A stretch of 64,000 bases of DNA from Microbacterium sp. AB. GTDB taxonomy: Bacteria; Actinomycetota; Actinomycetes; Actinomycetales; Microbacteriaceae. This document shows, one piece after another, positions 42,034 through 50,343 of the stretch (the first letter of the stretch is position 1; every line of letters starts with the position of its first letter). A program made the position numbers and the translations under genes. The stretch covers positions 930,001-994,000 of the forward strand of contig NZ_CP118157.1 in assembly GCF_032878875.1 (NCBI RefSeq), in the 5' to 3' direction. The notes under the pieces are model-generated. The model saw only the letters and a program-made list of their open reading frames with translations, made no database searches and was not told the origin of the DNA.

Positions 42034-42936
42034 ATGTCCGTCACCGTCGCATCCGTCTCGGCCAACTTCACCCGGGACCTGGAGCAGAACTACGCGCTCA
42101 TCGCACAGCTTCTCGACGACGCGCGCGATCGGGGCACGGAGCTCGTCGCCTTCCCCGAGGCCGCTATCGGCGGCTACCTGTCGTCGCTCGGCAACCACGG
42201 CGACACCGTCAAGAGCACCCGGCGGTCGCTCCCTCCCGCCATCCGGCTCGACGGCCCGGAGATCGCCCGGGTCCAGGAGCTCGCGGGCGACACCGTCGTC
42301 ACGATCGGGTTCTGCGAGCTCGACGACGACGGCGAGACGCGCTACAACGCCGCGGTGTGCCTCGACGGCGGGACCGTCTACGGCTCGTACCGGAAGGTGC
42401 ACCAGCCCCTCGGCGAGAACATGTCGTACTCGGCGGGCTCCGAGTACCGCGCGTTCGACACCCCCGTCGGCCGCCTCGGCATGCAGATCTGCTACGACAA
42501 GGCCTTCCCCGAGGCGGCGCGGATGCTCGCCCTCGACGGCGCGGAGATCGTCGTGAGCATGTCGGCCTGGCCCGCGGCGCGCACCGCGACGGCCGAGGAT
42601 CTGCAGGACGACCGCTGGACGTACCGGTTCAACCAGTTCGACATCGCCCGCGCCCTCGACAACCAGGTGTTCTGGATCGCCTCGAACCAGTCGGGGACGT
42701 TCGGCTCCCTGCGCTACGTCGGCAACGCGAAGGTCGTCGACCCGGGCGGGAACGTCCTCGCGACGACGCTGCTCGGCGCGGGGCTCGCGGTGGCGGAGAT
42801 CGACGTCGACGAGACGTTCCGGGCCATGCGCGGCGGCATGTTCCACCTGCGCGATCGCCGTCCCGACGTCTACGGGGCGATCGCCGAGGCCGATGCCCGG
42901 CACGTCAACGGATGGCGGGAGCTCGCCCATGCCTGA
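42034..42936 (+). CDS. nitC: Nit1C-type nitrilase
   Basis: The 300-residue carbon-nitrogen hydrolase has the complete catalytic triad: Glu42 in VAFPEAAIGGYL, Lys121 in SYRKVHQPLGE and Cys153 in GMQICYDKAFPE. It resembles the Sll0784/Nit6803-type and NitC nitrilases that convert nitriles to acids and ammonia. In Pseudomonas fluorescens NCIMB 11764, NitC is required for growth on cyanide. It starts 9 bases after nitB and its last bases overlap the next gene. Another homologue without these residues is encoded at 44513. Confidence 0.92.
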   Translation: MSVTVASVSANFTRDLEQNYALIAQLLDDARDRGTELVAFPEAAIGGYLSSLGNHGDTVKSTRRSLPPAIRLDGPEIARVQELAGDTVVTIGFCELDDDGETRYNAAVCLDGGTVYGSYRKVHQPLGENMSYSAGSEYRAFDTPVGRLGMQICYDKAFPEAARMLALDGAEIVVSMSAWPAARTATAEDLQDDRWTYRFNQFDIARALDNQVFWIASNQSGTFGSLRYVGNAKVVDPGGNVLATTLLGAGLAVAEIDVDETFRAMRGGMFHLRDRRPDVYGAIAEADARHVNGWRELAHA

Positions 42937-43228
42937 GATGACGTTCGCCGTGCGGTGGCCGGACGGCCGGGAGACGTCGCACTACTCTCCGAGCCTCGTC
43001 GTGCACGACTACCTCGAGACCGGCGGCCGCTACCCGGTCTCCGACTTCGTCTCGCGGTCGAGCGAGGCGCTCCGCGTCGCGAGCGAGCGGGTGCGGGCGA
43101 CCTTCGGCTTCGCGTGCACCTCCGCCGCGCATTCCGAGGAGACCATCGCCGCCGCGGCCGCGGCGTACGACGACGGCGACGTCGAGGTGCTCCGGATGGA
43201 GCCCGCCCTGCCGCAAGGAGCATCATGA
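42929..43228 (+). CDS. MSMEG_0570-family nitrogen starvation response protein
   Basis: A 99-residue protein starting MPEMTFAVRWPDGRETSHYS with the conserved SLVVHDYLETGGRYPVSDFV, the hallmark of this small family found only in these clusters. No enzymatic motif is visible; it may be a partner or carrier subunit. Its start lies inside the nitrilase gene (8-base overlap) and its stop overlaps the flavin oxidoreductase start (ATGA), so it is tightly coupled to both. Confidence 0.85.
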   Translation: MPEMTFAVRWPDGRETSHYSPSLVVHDYLETGGRYPVSDFVSRSSEALRVASERVRATFGFACTSAAHSEETIAAAAAAYDDGDVEVLRMEPALPQGAS

Positions 43229-44484
43229 TCCCCGTCACGCTCGACGAGAACGCCCATTTCGAGGCCGTCGTCGTCGGCGGCGGGCAGGCGGGCCTCTCCG
43301 TCAGCCGTCACCTCCTGGAGCACGGCGTGTCGCACGTCGTCATCGAGCGGGACTCGGTGGCGCACGAATGGCGGGACGGGCGGTGGGACGCCTTCACCCT
43401 CGTCACGCCGAACTGGCACTGCCGCCTTCCGGGATACGCCTACGACGGCGACGACCCGGACGGCTTCATGACGCGCGACGAGGTCTACGCGTGGGTGCGC
43501 CGGTACGCCGACACGTTCGACGCGTCCGTCGCGGAGGGCGTCTCCGTGCAGCGGGTCTCGCAGCGGGTCGGCGGGGGCTTCGTCGTGGAGACGAGCGCGG
43601 GGACGATCACGGCGGACACCGTCACCTCGGCGACGGGCGGATACCACGTGCCCGTCGTGCCCGGCTGGGCGGCGCGGATCCCGGAGCGCGTCCGCCAGGT
43701 GCACTCGCACCGCTACCGCAACGCGGGGGAGCTGCCCGACGGCCCCGTGCTCGTCGTCGGCTCCGGGCAGTCGGGGACGCAGATCGCGGAGGACCTCCTC
43801 CTCGCGGGCCGCGAGGTGCACCTCGCGCTCGGCAGGGCGCCGCGCGTGGCACGCTTCTACCGCGGGAAGGACTGCATGACCTGGCTCGCGGAGATGGGCG
43901 TGTACGACGTGCCCGTCTCGACGAGGGGACTGGCCAAACGCGAGTCGACGAACCACTACGTCACGGGCCGCGACGGCGGGCGCGACATCGACCTGCGGAG
44001 CTTCGCGCTGCGCGGCATGGCCCTCTACGGCCGCGCCGTGGGGCTCGACGGCGGGACGGTGCGCTTCGACGACTCCCTCGCGGCGGACCTCGACCACGCG
44101 GACTCCGTGGCGGAGTCGATCAAGGACGACATCGACGCGTACATCGCGCGCTCCGGGATCGACGCCCCCGCGGAGGAGCGGTACACGCCGGTGTGGACGC
44201 CGGCCGACGTCCCGCGGTCGCTCGACCTCGACCGTGTCGGGAGCATCGTGTGGGCGATCGGGTTCCGGGCCGACTGGTCGTGGCTGGGGGACCTCGACGT
44301 CCTCGACGCCGAGGGCCATCCCGCGCACGAGAGGGGGCGGACGAGCGTCCCGGGCTTCCAGCTCGTCGGCCTGCCGTGGCTGCACACCTGGGGATCGGGC
44401 CGCTTCCACGCGATCGCCGAGGACGCCGAGCACGTGGCGGGGCTCGTCGCCGGTCGCGTGCGAGAGAGGGCGGGGGCCGCGTGA
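43225..44484 (+). CDS. nitH: MSMEG_0569-family flavin-dependent oxidoreductase (NitH)
   Basis: The 419-residue protein has two Rossmann dinucleotide folds: VVVGGGQAGLSVSRHLLEHG for FAD at the N-terminus and VLVVGSGQSGTQIAEDLLLA for NAD(P)H at about residue 170, the layout of class B flavin monooxygenases and their relatives. FTLVTPNWHCRLPG and WAIGFRADWSWL fit. It would oxidise or hydroxylate a nitrogen-containing intermediate. It is coupled upstream by ATGA and followed after 28 bases by the second nitrilase homologue. Confidence 0.87.
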   Translation: MIPVTLDENAHFEAVVVGGGQAGLSVSRHLLEHGVSHVVIERDSVAHEWRDGRWDAFTLVTPNWHCRLPGYAYDGDDPDGFMTRDEVYAWVRRYADTFDASVAEGVSVQRVSQRVGGGFVVETSAGTITADTVTSATGGYHVPVVPGWAARIPERVRQVHSHRYRNAGELPDGPVLVVGSGQSGTQIAEDLLLAGREVHLALGRAPRVARFYRGKDCMTWLAEMGVYDVPVSTRGLAKRESTNHYVTGRDGGRDIDLRSFALRGMALYGRAVGLDGGTVRFDDSLAADLDHADSVAESIKDDIDAYIARSGIDAPAEERYTPVWTPADVPRSLDLDRVGSIVWAIGFRADWSWLGDLDVLDAEGHPAHERGRTSVPGFQLVGLPWLHTWGSGRFHAIAEDAEHVAGLVAGRVRERAGAA

Positions 44485-44512
44485 GCGTGCGCCCTGCCTC
44501 TACCCTGGGGGA

Positions 44513-45370
44513 ATGGTCTCCGTGACGCTGGCCGCCGTCGCCGCCCACTTCGGACGCGATGTGAATCGCACGCTCGCGAAGCTCCCCGGCGTCGTCGGCC
44601 AGGCGCGCGAGCGCGGCGTCGACCTGCTCGTGCTCCCCGATGCGACGATCGGCGGCTACCTCCTCGACCTGCACCACCCGGTCGAGGAGGGCGACGGCTT
44701 CCCGCACTCCGTCGATCTGGACGGCCCCGAGGTGAGGGCGGTCGTGGAGCTCGCGGGCGACATGACGGTGTGCTTCGGCATCGCCGAGCGCGCCGTCGTC
44801 GACGGCGTCGAGGTCCGCTACAACACGGCCGTCTGCGTGACGGGCGACGGCATCCTGGGGACGCATCGCAAGGTGCATCTCCCGCTCGGGGAGTCCGAGG
44901 TCTACCGGGCGGGAGACGAGTTCCGCGCGTTCGACACCCCCGTCGGGCGGATCGGGATGCTCATCGACTTCGACAAGACCTTCCCGGAGTCCGCGCGCTC
45001 CCTTGCCCTCGACGGCGCGGAGGTCATCGCCTGCCTGAGCGCCTGGCCCGCGAGCGTCACCGATCGCTCCGACCGCATCCGCAACGACCGTCAGGCGCAC
45101 CTGTTCGACCTCTACGACTGCGCCCGCGCGGCCGAGAACCAGGTCTACGTCGTCTCGGCGAACCAGACCGGCGTGCTCGGCGGGCTGCGCTTCCTCGGGC
45201 AGGCGAAGGTCGTCGATCCCGCAGGCGAGATCATCGCCAAGACGTGGGCCAAGGGCGGTCTCGCCGTGGTCGAGGCCGACGTGTCGGCCACCATCGCACG
45301 AGCGCGCCGCTCGCTCGACCACATCCATCAGCGTGCCGAGCACGCCTACCGCTTCACGGCGACCGCCTGA
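44513..45370 (+). CDS. Nitrilase-fold protein lacking the catalytic Glu and Cys
   Basis: The 285-residue protein aligns over its length with the cluster nitrilase, but the catalytic positions differ: Glu42 is Asp43 (LVLPDATIGGYL), Lys is kept (Lys120, THRKVHLPLGE) and Cys153 is Asp152 (MLIDFDKTFPE). Flanking motifs (RAFDTPVGRIG, ALDGAEVIACLSAWPA) are well preserved, so the fold is maintained. It is thus probably a pseudoenzyme or a hydrolase with altered chemistry. A TACCCT -10 element ends 6 bases before the ATG, suggesting its own leaderless mRNA. Confidence 0.88.
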   Translation: MVSVTLAAVAAHFGRDVNRTLAKLPGVVGQARERGVDLLVLPDATIGGYLLDLHHPVEEGDGFPHSVDLDGPEVRAVVELAGDMTVCFGIAERAVVDGVEVRYNTAVCVTGDGILGTHRKVHLPLGESEVYRAGDEFRAFDTPVGRIGMLIDFDKTFPESARSLALDGAEVIACLSAWPASVTDRSDRIRNDRQAHLFDLYDCARAAENQVYVVSANQTGVLGGLRFLGQAKVVDPAGEIIAKTWAKGGLAVVEADVSATIARARRSLDHIHQRAEHAYRFTATA

Positions 45371-45420
45371 TCCGACCGTCCGCTCGCGATCGGCGCCGCC
45401 TCCCACGACAAGGAGCGCGC

Positions 45421-46560
45421 ATGCGCATCGCGCAGGTCACGTACTCGACGAAGCCCCGGGGCGGCGTCGTCCACACCCTCGCCCTCGCCGAGACGCTCGC
45501 ACGACGAGGGCACGAGGTCGAGGTGTGGACGCTCGGCCGCGGCGACGACACGGCGTTCTTCCGTGACGTGGACCCTCTTGTCGACGTGCGCGTGGTGCCT
45601 TTCGCGCACCGGGACGGGGAGGACGTGGGTGATCGCATCGAGCGGTCCATAGCGGTGATGGCCGGAGCGTTCGAGACGACGGCCGACATCGTCCACGCGC
45701 AGGACTGCATCTCGGCCAACGCCGTGGTCGACAGCGGCGCGTCGTGCGTCCGGACGATCCACCACCTGGACGCGTTCACGACGCCGAGGCTTGTGGAGTG
45801 CCACGAGAGGGCGATCACCGAGCCGGTCGCCCGCCTGTGCGTCTCCCGCGCGGTCGCCGCCGAGGTCGACGCCGCGTACGGGCTCTCGCCGTCGGTGATC
45901 CCCAACGGCGTCGACGCGTCGCGCTTCGCGGCGGCGGCGGGCCCCGACGGCGCGGCCGCGCGCGAGCGCTGGCTCGGCGACCTCGGCGACTACGCGCTCG
46001 CACTCGGCGGCATCGAGCCGCGCAAGGGATCGATCGACCTGCTGGAGGGATACGCCCTCGTCCGCGAGCGGCATCCCGGTCTCCGGCTCGTGTTCGGCGG
46101 AGGGGAGACGCTGTTCGACTACCGGCCCTACCGTGAGCGGTTCGAGGAGCGCGCCGGGGAGCTCGGCGTCGAGCCGATCGTCCTCGGGACGCTGCGCGAC
46201 GACGACGTGCCGTCGCTCGTCGCGGCGGCGCGCGTGCTGGGGTTCGTCTCGACGAAGGAGGGCTTCGGGCTCGCGGCGATGGAGGCGCTCGCCGCGGGCG
46301 TCCCCGTCGTCGCGCGATCGCTGCCCGTGGTGCAGGAGGTCTTCGGCGGCGCCGTCGCCTACGCGACCGATCCCGGGGACATCGCGGAGCGCATCGGCGA
46401 GGTCCTCCGGGGGCGTGCGCCGGATCCGGCCGCGGGCAGGGCGCTGGCCGCGAGACACACCTGGGAGGCTGCGGCCGAGAAGCACGAGAGGTTCTACGAC
46501 GCGGTTCGCGACGGGGGAGGCGACGGCGGTGCGGCGATCGATCTCGCGGATCCTCGCTGA
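45421..46560 (+). CDS. MSMEG_0565-family glycosyltransferase (GT-B)
   Basis: The 379-residue family 4-type glycosyltransferase has KPRGGVVHTLALAETLARRG (acceptor loop) at the N-terminus, GGIEPRKGSIDLLEGYAL in the middle and STKEGFGLAAMEALAAGVPV, the E-X7-E donor motif, at about 280-300. A sugar-carrying final product or carrier is therefore likely for the cluster. It follows AAGGAGCGCGC and its 3' end overlaps the acyl-adenylating enzyme by 32 bases. Confidence 0.87.
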   Translation: MRIAQVTYSTKPRGGVVHTLALAETLARRGHEVEVWTLGRGDDTAFFRDVDPLVDVRVVPFAHRDGEDVGDRIERSIAVMAGAFETTADIVHAQDCISANAVVDSGASCVRTIHHLDAFTTPRLVECHERAITEPVARLCVSRAVAAEVDAAYGLSPSVIPNGVDASRFAAAAGPDGAAARERWLGDLGDYALALGGIEPRKGSIDLLEGYALVRERHPGLRLVFGGGETLFDYRPYRERFEERAGELGVEPIVLGTLRDDDVPSLVAAARVLGFVSTKEGFGLAAMEALAAGVPVVARSLPVVQEVFGGAVAYATDPGDIAERIGEVLRGRAPDPAAGRALAARHTWEAAAEKHERFYDAVRDGGGDGGAAIDLADPR

Positions 46561-47953
46561 CCGTGCCGCCGAGGCGCCCGACGAGGTCGTCGTCGCGGAC
46601 GACGACGGCGCGCTCACGGCGGCGCAGCTGGACGAGGCGGCCACGCGGCTGGCCCACGCGCTCGTCCGGGAAGGGGTGCGACGCGACGACCTCGTGACCG
46701 TGACGCTCCCCAACGGGCGGGACTTCGTCGTGGCATGCGCCGCGATCTGGCGCGCGGGCGCGACGCCTCAGCCGGCCTCGCGCGCCCTGAGCGCCGAGGA
46801 GAGGGCCGCGCTGGAGGCGACCGCCCGCCCCGCCGCGGCGATCGGACGACGGCCGGAGACGCCGGGGATCGCGTGGTTCCCGGGCGTCGCCGCACCGCCG
46901 GCGGCGGGCGCCCTCCCCGATCTCGCCGCGTCGTCGTGGAAGGCGCCCGCCACCTCCGGCTCGACCGGACGTCCGAAGATCGTGATGGCGTCGGGCCCCG
47001 CACTGCTCGACCCGACGAGGCCCGTCGCCGCGTTCCTGCCCGTGCGCGCCGTGCAGCTCGTCGCCGGCCCCCTGACGCACTCGGCGACCTTCACGTACGC
47101 GTTCCGCGGTCTGCTCACGGGGCACCGCCTCGTCGTGCTGCCCGCCTTCGACGAGCACCGCTGGATCGACGCGGTCGAGCGGCACGGCGTGACGTGGGCG
47201 CTCGTCGTGCCGACCATGATGCACCGTCTGCTCCGGCTGCCCTCGGGCGAACGCGCGCCGGAGCGCGTGCGGACGATCGAGTCGGTGCTGCACATGGGGG
47301 CGCCGTGCGCCCCCGGCCTCAAGCGCGCGTTCCTCGACTGGCTCGGCCCGGAGCGGGTCGTGGAGGTGTACGCGGGCAGCGAGTCGAACGGGCTGACCAT
47401 GATCCGCGGCGACGAGTGGATCGGGCATCCCGGGAGCGTCGGCCGGCCCGTCGGGGGCACGGAGCTCCAGATCCGCCGCGCGGACGGAACGCGCGCGCGG
47501 CCCGGGGAGGAGGGGGAGGTGTGGATGCGTCGGGGCGCGGAGCCGGCCTACCGCTATCTCGGGGCGCCGTCGCGGCGCGACGACGACGGATGGGACACGC
47601 TGGGAGACGTGGGTCTCCTCGACGAAGAGGGCTATCTGCATCTCCTGGACCGCGTCGACGACGTCATCAACCGCGGAGGGGAGAAGGTCTATCCCGTCGA
47701 GATCGAGAGCGCGATCGAGCGTCATCCCCTCGTGCGCGGCGCGGTGGCGTTCGGCGTGCCCGACGCCGAATGGGGCGAGCGCATCGCCACGGTCGTGGAT
47801 GTCGCCGACGCTGCCGTCGGCCCCGGCGAGCTCGAGGCCTGGATGCGGGAGCGTCTCGGTGCGCGTGCGCCCGAGAGCGTTCGCGTCGTCCACGAGCCCG
47901 TGCGCGACGACGCGGGCAAGACGTCCCGCGCCCGATGGCGTTCGCGCCTCTGA
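46529..47953 (+). CDS. AMP-dependent acid-CoA ligase / acyl-adenylating enzyme
   Basis: The 474-residue ANL-superfamily enzyme shows ATSGSTGRPKIVMA (A3, P-loop), EVYAGSESNG (A5), GDVGLLDEEGYLHLLDRVDD with VINRGGEKVYP (A7-A8) and DDAGKTSRARW at the C-terminus with the A10 Lys. It is a little short but complete. It activates a carboxylic acid as an adenylate, then as a CoA or amide. The GTG at 46529 after GGGGGAGGCGACGGC is the likely start. It may act on the acid formed by the nitrilase, which is inference. Confidence 0.85.
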   Translation: MRRSISRILADRAAEAPDEVVVADDDGALTAAQLDEAATRLAHALVREGVRRDDLVTVTLPNGRDFVVACAAIWRAGATPQPASRALSAEERAALEATARPAAAIGRRPETPGIAWFPGVAAPPAAGALPDLAASSWKAPATSGSTGRPKIVMASGPALLDPTRPVAAFLPVRAVQLVAGPLTHSATFTYAFRGLLTGHRLVVLPAFDEHRWIDAVERHGVTWALVVPTMMHRLLRLPSGERAPERVRTIESVLHMGAPCAPGLKRAFLDWLGPERVVEVYAGSESNGLTMIRGDEWIGHPGSVGRPVGGTELQIRRADGTRARPGEEGEVWMRRGAEPAYRYLGAPSRRDDDGWDTLGDVGLLDEEGYLHLLDRVDDVINRGGEKVYPVEIESAIERHPLVRGAVAFGVPDAEWGERIATVVDVADAAVGPGELEAWMRERLGARAPESVRVVHEPVRDDAGKTSRARWRSRL

Positions 47954-47962
47954 TCGGCCTCG

Positions 47963-49423
47963 TCAGCCGAACAGATCGTCCAGGCCGACCCTCTCCCCGG
48001 TCGTGTCGGCGATCGCGAGCCGGGCCGCGAGCCACCCCGCCGTCCCGTGCACGCCGGGGCCGGGGGAGGTGGATCCCGAGGCGAGGTAGACGCCGCGGAC
48101 GGGCGTCCGCCACGGCGCGGGCGTGAGCACGGGACGCGCGAGGAGCTGCGCGAAGGTCACCGCCCCGCCGGAGAAGTCGCCGCCGACGGCCGACGGGTTG
48201 TAGGCGGCGAGATCGGTCGCCGTCGTCGCGTGCGAGGCGAGGACGCGGTCGCGGAAGCCGGGGGCGAACCGCTCGATCTGACGCGTGACGAGCTCGGTCG
48301 GATCGAGCGTGGAGCCTGCGGGGACGTGGATGTACGACCACAGCACGCTCTTGCCCGCGGGCGCGCGCGTGGGATCGAGCACCGACGGCTGTGCGGCGAG
48401 CACGTAGGGGCGCTCCGACACCCGTCCGCGCGCGACGGCGTTCTCGCTCGCCTCGACCTCCGCGCGCGTGCCGCCGACATGCACGGTCGGCGAGCGGTGG
48501 ACGTCGGCGTTCTCCCACGGCACGGGGCCGTCGAGCGCGAAGTCGACCTTGGCCGCGCCGGGGCCGTAGCGGAAGCGCCGGATCGCCCGCGCCCACCGAT
48601 CGGGCACGTCCGGGAGCGTCAGGGCGAGACGCGGGGAGGCGTCCAGCACGAGCACGTCGCCGCGCCGCGGGTCGCCCCAGTCGAGCGTCGCGAGGTCGTC
48701 GACGCGCTCACCCGTGCGGATGCGTCCTCCGTGCGCGGCGAGGTCCTCGGCGAGCGCATCCGGGATCGCCTGCGCCCCGCCGACGGGGAAGCCCCATCCG
48801 TCGGCATGCGCCTGCGCGGCCAGCAGCAGCCCCGCAGCCGCGGCGCCGATCGACGGCAGCGCGGTGTTCGCGTGCGCGACGACGCCCGTGATGAGCGCGT
48901 GAGCCTCCTCCGTGCGGAACGAGCGGCGTCCGAGCTCGGACCCGAGCTCGAGGGCGCGCAGCCCGTACCGGACGGCGGTGACGGGATGCCGCGGCACGCG
49001 CACCATCTGGTTGCCGGTGAAGTCGACGACGCCGCCGATGCGCCGCGACAGCGGCCGGAGCATCGCCTTCCACGCGCGTGCGTCCGTGCCGAGGGCGTCC
49101 GCCGTCCGTCCGAGGTCGCGCCAGGCGACGGCGGCGCGTCCGCCGTCGAGCGGGTGCGCGTAAGAGGCGTCGGGGATGAGCCATCCGACCTTCTCGCGCA
49201 TCCCGAAGGCGCGGAAGAACGGTGACGTGAACGCGGCGGGATGCACGGCGGAGCACACGTCGTGCCGGAACCCCGGCAGGGTGAGCTCCGCCGTCCGCGT
49301 GCCGCCGCCGATCGCGTCGTGCGCCTCCACGACCGTGACGTCGAACCCGGCCCGCGCGAGCGCGACGGCGGCGGAGAGCCCGTTGGGCCCGCTCCCCACC
49401 ACCGTCGCCCGTCGCGTCGTCAT
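47963..49423 (-). CDS. CrtI-like FAD-dependent phytoene desaturase/oxidoreductase family protein
   Basis: The 486-residue protein starts with the FAD-binding VVGSGPNGLSAAVALARAGF then VTVVEAHDAIGGGTR, and ends with YLASGSTSPGPGVHGTAGWL, the C-terminal FAD motif of the CrtI/CrtN and BCO-like NAD(P)/FAD oxidoreductases. It is encoded alone and faces the acyl-adenylating gene with a 9-base gap, so it is not in the same operon. No carotenoid genes are near; the substrate is unknown. The ATG at 49423 fits the usual N-terminus. Confidence 0.85.
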   Translation of the reverse strand: MTTRRATVVGSGPNGLSAAVALARAGFDVTVVEAHDAIGGGTRTAELTLPGFRHDVCSAVHPAAFTSPFFRAFGMREKVGWLIPDASYAHPLDGGRAAVAWRDLGRTADALGTDARAWKAMLRPLSRRIGGVVDFTGNQMVRVPRHPVTAVRYGLRALELGSELGRRSFRTEEAHALITGVVAHANTALPSIGAAAAGLLLAAQAHADGWGFPVGGAQAIPDALAEDLAAHGGRIRTGERVDDLATLDWGDPRRGDVLVLDASPRLALTLPDVPDRWARAIRRFRYGPGAAKVDFALDGPVPWENADVHRSPTVHVGGTRAEVEASENAVARGRVSERPYVLAAQPSVLDPTRAPAGKSVLWSYIHVPAGSTLDPTELVTRQIERFAPGFRDRVLASHATTATDLAAYNPSAVGGDFSGGAVTFAQLLARPVLTPAPWRTPVRGVYLASGSTSPGPGVHGTAGWLAARLAIADTTGERVGLDDLFG

Positions 49424-49482
49424 ACCGACATCCTGCCAGGGTCGGCGCCCGTGTCGGCGAACCCGGAGCGCGTTCTCGGCGG

Positions 49483-50229
49483 TCAGCTGTCGGTGACGGA
49501 GCCGGCGACGTTGACGAGCCCGCCGTCGACGAGGAACTCCGACGCGGTGGAGTACGACGACTCGTCCGACGCCAGGAACACGACGAGGTTGGAGACCTCC
49601 TGCGGCTCGGCGACACGGGGAATGGGGGCGGCCAGCGACGACAGGTCGATGCCCTCGGTCATGGGGGTGCGCACGGTCCCCGGGTGGATCGAGTTCGCGC
49701 GGACGCCGAAGGCCGCGAGCTCCGCGGCGACGCTCTTCGTCAGACCCCGGACGCCGAACTTCGACGCCGCGTAGCCGTGCTGCCCCGCGCTGCCGGTCAG
49801 GCCCGCGGTCGACGAGATGTTCACGATGGACGACGGCGCCGACCGCTTCAGCTCGGCCGCGGCCGCCTTGATGCCGAGGAACGGGCCGGTGAGGTTGATC
49901 TTCAGGATCAGGTCCCACTGGGCCTGCGTGTAGTTGTCGAGGAAGCCGAAGTTCACGATCCCCGCATTGTTGACCAGGACGTTCAGCTTGCCGAACCGGT
50001 CGACGGCCAGGGCGACCGCCCTGTCCCAGTCCTCGCTGCTCGTCACGTCCAGGTGCACGTATGCCGCCGCGTCGCCGAGCTCGGCCGCGAGAGCATCGCC
50101 CTTCTCGTCGTTGATGTCGCCGATGACGACCTTGCCGCCTTCGCTCACGATCGCGCGGGCGTGGCTCTCGCCCATGCCCTGAGCGGCTCCGCTCACGATC
50201 GCGACCTTGCCGTCGAGCCTGTCCACCAT
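49483..50229 (-). CDS. Short-chain dehydrogenase/reductase (hydroxysteroid-dehydrogenase-like)
   Basis: A 248-residue SDR with the TGxxxGxG variant SGAAQGMGESHA, the NAG in VLVNNAGIVNFG, catalytic Ser in VNISSTAG, Tyr and Lys in GYAASKFGVRG, and PGTVRTPM. GDINDE at the end of strand 2 indicates NAD(H). The closest recognisable type is 3-alpha/20-beta hydroxysteroid dehydrogenase, but such calls rarely identify the substrate. It is 114 bases from the acyl-CoA dehydrogenase gene and on the same strand. Confidence 0.88.
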   Translation of the reverse strand: MVDRLDGKVAIVSGAAQGMGESHARAIVSEGGKVVIGDINDEKGDALAAELGDAAAYVHLDVTSSEDWDRAVALAVDRFGKLNVLVNNAGIVNFGFLDNYTQAQWDLILKINLTGPFLGIKAAAAELKRSAPSSIVNISSTAGLTGSAGQHGYAASKFGVRGLTKSVAAELAAFGVRANSIHPGTVRTPMTEGIDLSSLAAPIPRVAEPQEVSNLVVFLASDESSYSTASEFLVDGGLVNVAGSVTDS

Positions 50230-50343
50230 GATTCTCCTCAGCGAGTTCAGTCCGGGGCACATCTCATTCGACGTGCCGAATAGGGTCGCCGCCCATGATG
50301 GTCCTGCCCGCTGTGCAGAGCCTGGACCGGGTGGGCGCTCACC

